Shown here one piece after another: positions 63,641 through 64,000 of a stretch of DNA of 64,000 bases. Each line of letters begins with the position of its first letter. The first letter of the stretch is position 1. The position numbers were made by a program, and so were the translations under genes. Origin of the DNA: Tubulanus polymorphus (Eukaryota; Nemertea; Palaeonemertea; Tubulaniformes; Tubulanidae); assembly GCF_964204645.1 (NCBI RefSeq), contig NC_134031.1:10020501-10084500 (forward strand), given 5' to 3'. The notes beneath the pieces were generated by a model that saw only the letters and a program-made list of their open reading frames with translations, did no database searches and was not told the origin of the DNA.

Positions 63641-63780
63641 ATCAAAGTTAAACCACTCCGTTTTGGCTGTTGACTGACAGCCATCTGACTAAAAACCCTT
63701 CTCACTAGGAATGCCTACATTCCACCTGATGATAGCTGTTAGTCAACAGTCGAAACGTTGTGGTTTCACCTCAACAAATT
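63640..63780 (+). mobile_element. Penelope-like terminal remnant with hammerhead-like core (candidate)
   Basis: At 63712-63718 CTGATGA is followed by a stem CTGTT/AACAG and GAAAC near 63740. Just before is a hairpin GGAATG/CATTCC preceded by CTA, a permissible NUH triplet. The region also forms a larger inverted repeat (GGCTGTTGACTGACAGC against GCTGTTAGTCAACAGTC). Penelope-like terminal repeats carry such motifs. Two extra nucleotides between stem I and CUGAUGA and a poor stem III weaken the case. Confidence 0.35.
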
Positions 63781-63792
63781 TTATCATATTCA

Positions 63793-64000
63793 ACTAGGGG
63801 TCCAGGGACACCATGCCCACTTGGGAAGAGGTTTCAAATGCTCAACAATCTAACAGTTTCAATATTCAACGCCCCCTGGTGACCAAATACAAAAACCAAT
63901 GACCTTGAAACTAACCACAATCATAGAACATGTCAGCAGCTACAATTTTGTAATTGATTGTCATAACAAAATATGCCTCGTTACCAATTTAATATGGAAA
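63793..64000 (+). mobile_element. 154-bp-monomer dispersed repeat, copy 3 (runs off window)
   Basis: CTAGGGGTCCAGGGACACC start and first monomer, with the CGCCCCCTGGTGACC box at 63870, closely matching the copies at 8277 and 47764. Confidence 0.85.

Overview
This window is from an animal genome, most likely a marine invertebrate. A host gene with short, phase-compatible exons runs along the minus strand. Three exons at 56815-57010, 46044-46188 and 25277-25511 encode the C-terminus of the kinesin-associated protein KIFAP3/KAP3. Its introns (20.5 kb, 10.6 kb and more than 7 kb) are filled with transposable elements typical of deuterostomes and lophotrochozoans: Penelope-like, DIRS, Copia, Tx1-like and L2/CR1-like LINEs, piggyBac, pogo/Tigger-like and hAT-like elements, and a tRNA-derived SINE with a GCGCTATATAAAT-(ATT)n tail. 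The species cannot be fixed from the sequence.

Positions 1-23606, downstream of KIFAP3, hold very AT-rich remnants of a Polinton/Maverick (adintovirus-like) element. Copy A (1-5133, genes on minus) carries the start of a FtsK/HerA-like packaging ATPase, a chromodomain integrase, two small proteins, an HNH endonuclease pseudogene and an unknown gene called X here. It ends in a 186-bp palindrome. Copy B (about 7.7-23.6 kb) has a rightward arm (gene X, HNH, a fragment of the 200-aa gene) facing a leftward arm (acidic, membrane and putative structural genes, DNA polymerase B, zinc-finger leader). It ends in a second, diverged palindrome at 23485-23606. The integrase/ATPase middle of B is missing. 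Part of B is tandemly duplicated with a 6,140-bp offset, and a Penelope-like element, a 445-bp insertion, a LINE fragment and a 1.27-kb repeat have landed in it. Two upstream motifs recur in the viral genes: a T-run followed by TAAATAAATG or TATAAATG before structural/membrane genes, and TCAATTTTAATARAAA about 12 nt before polymerase and HNH-type genes. They look like late and early promoter classes.

From 23.6 to 25.2 kb there are minisatellites and presumed 3' flank or UTR of KIFAP3. The 20.5-kb intron (25.5-46.0 kb) holds a Ty3 fragment, a pogo/Tigger-like MITE and a Copia element with both LTRs (27873-45782). Four later insertions inflated the Copia: an L2/CR1-like LINE, a Tx1-like LINE, a DIRS element and an 878-bp hAT-like MITE. 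The next intron and the 3' end of the window contain minisatellites, two more copies of a repeat whose 154-bp monomers carry a perfect CTCF-like motif, a piggyBac derivative, further MITEs, long inverted repeats and a hammerhead-like core.

Almost every mobile element is broken. The only genes that look intact are the KIFAP3 exons, the Polinton-like integrase and its small neighbours, one HNH gene and several small viral ORFs.
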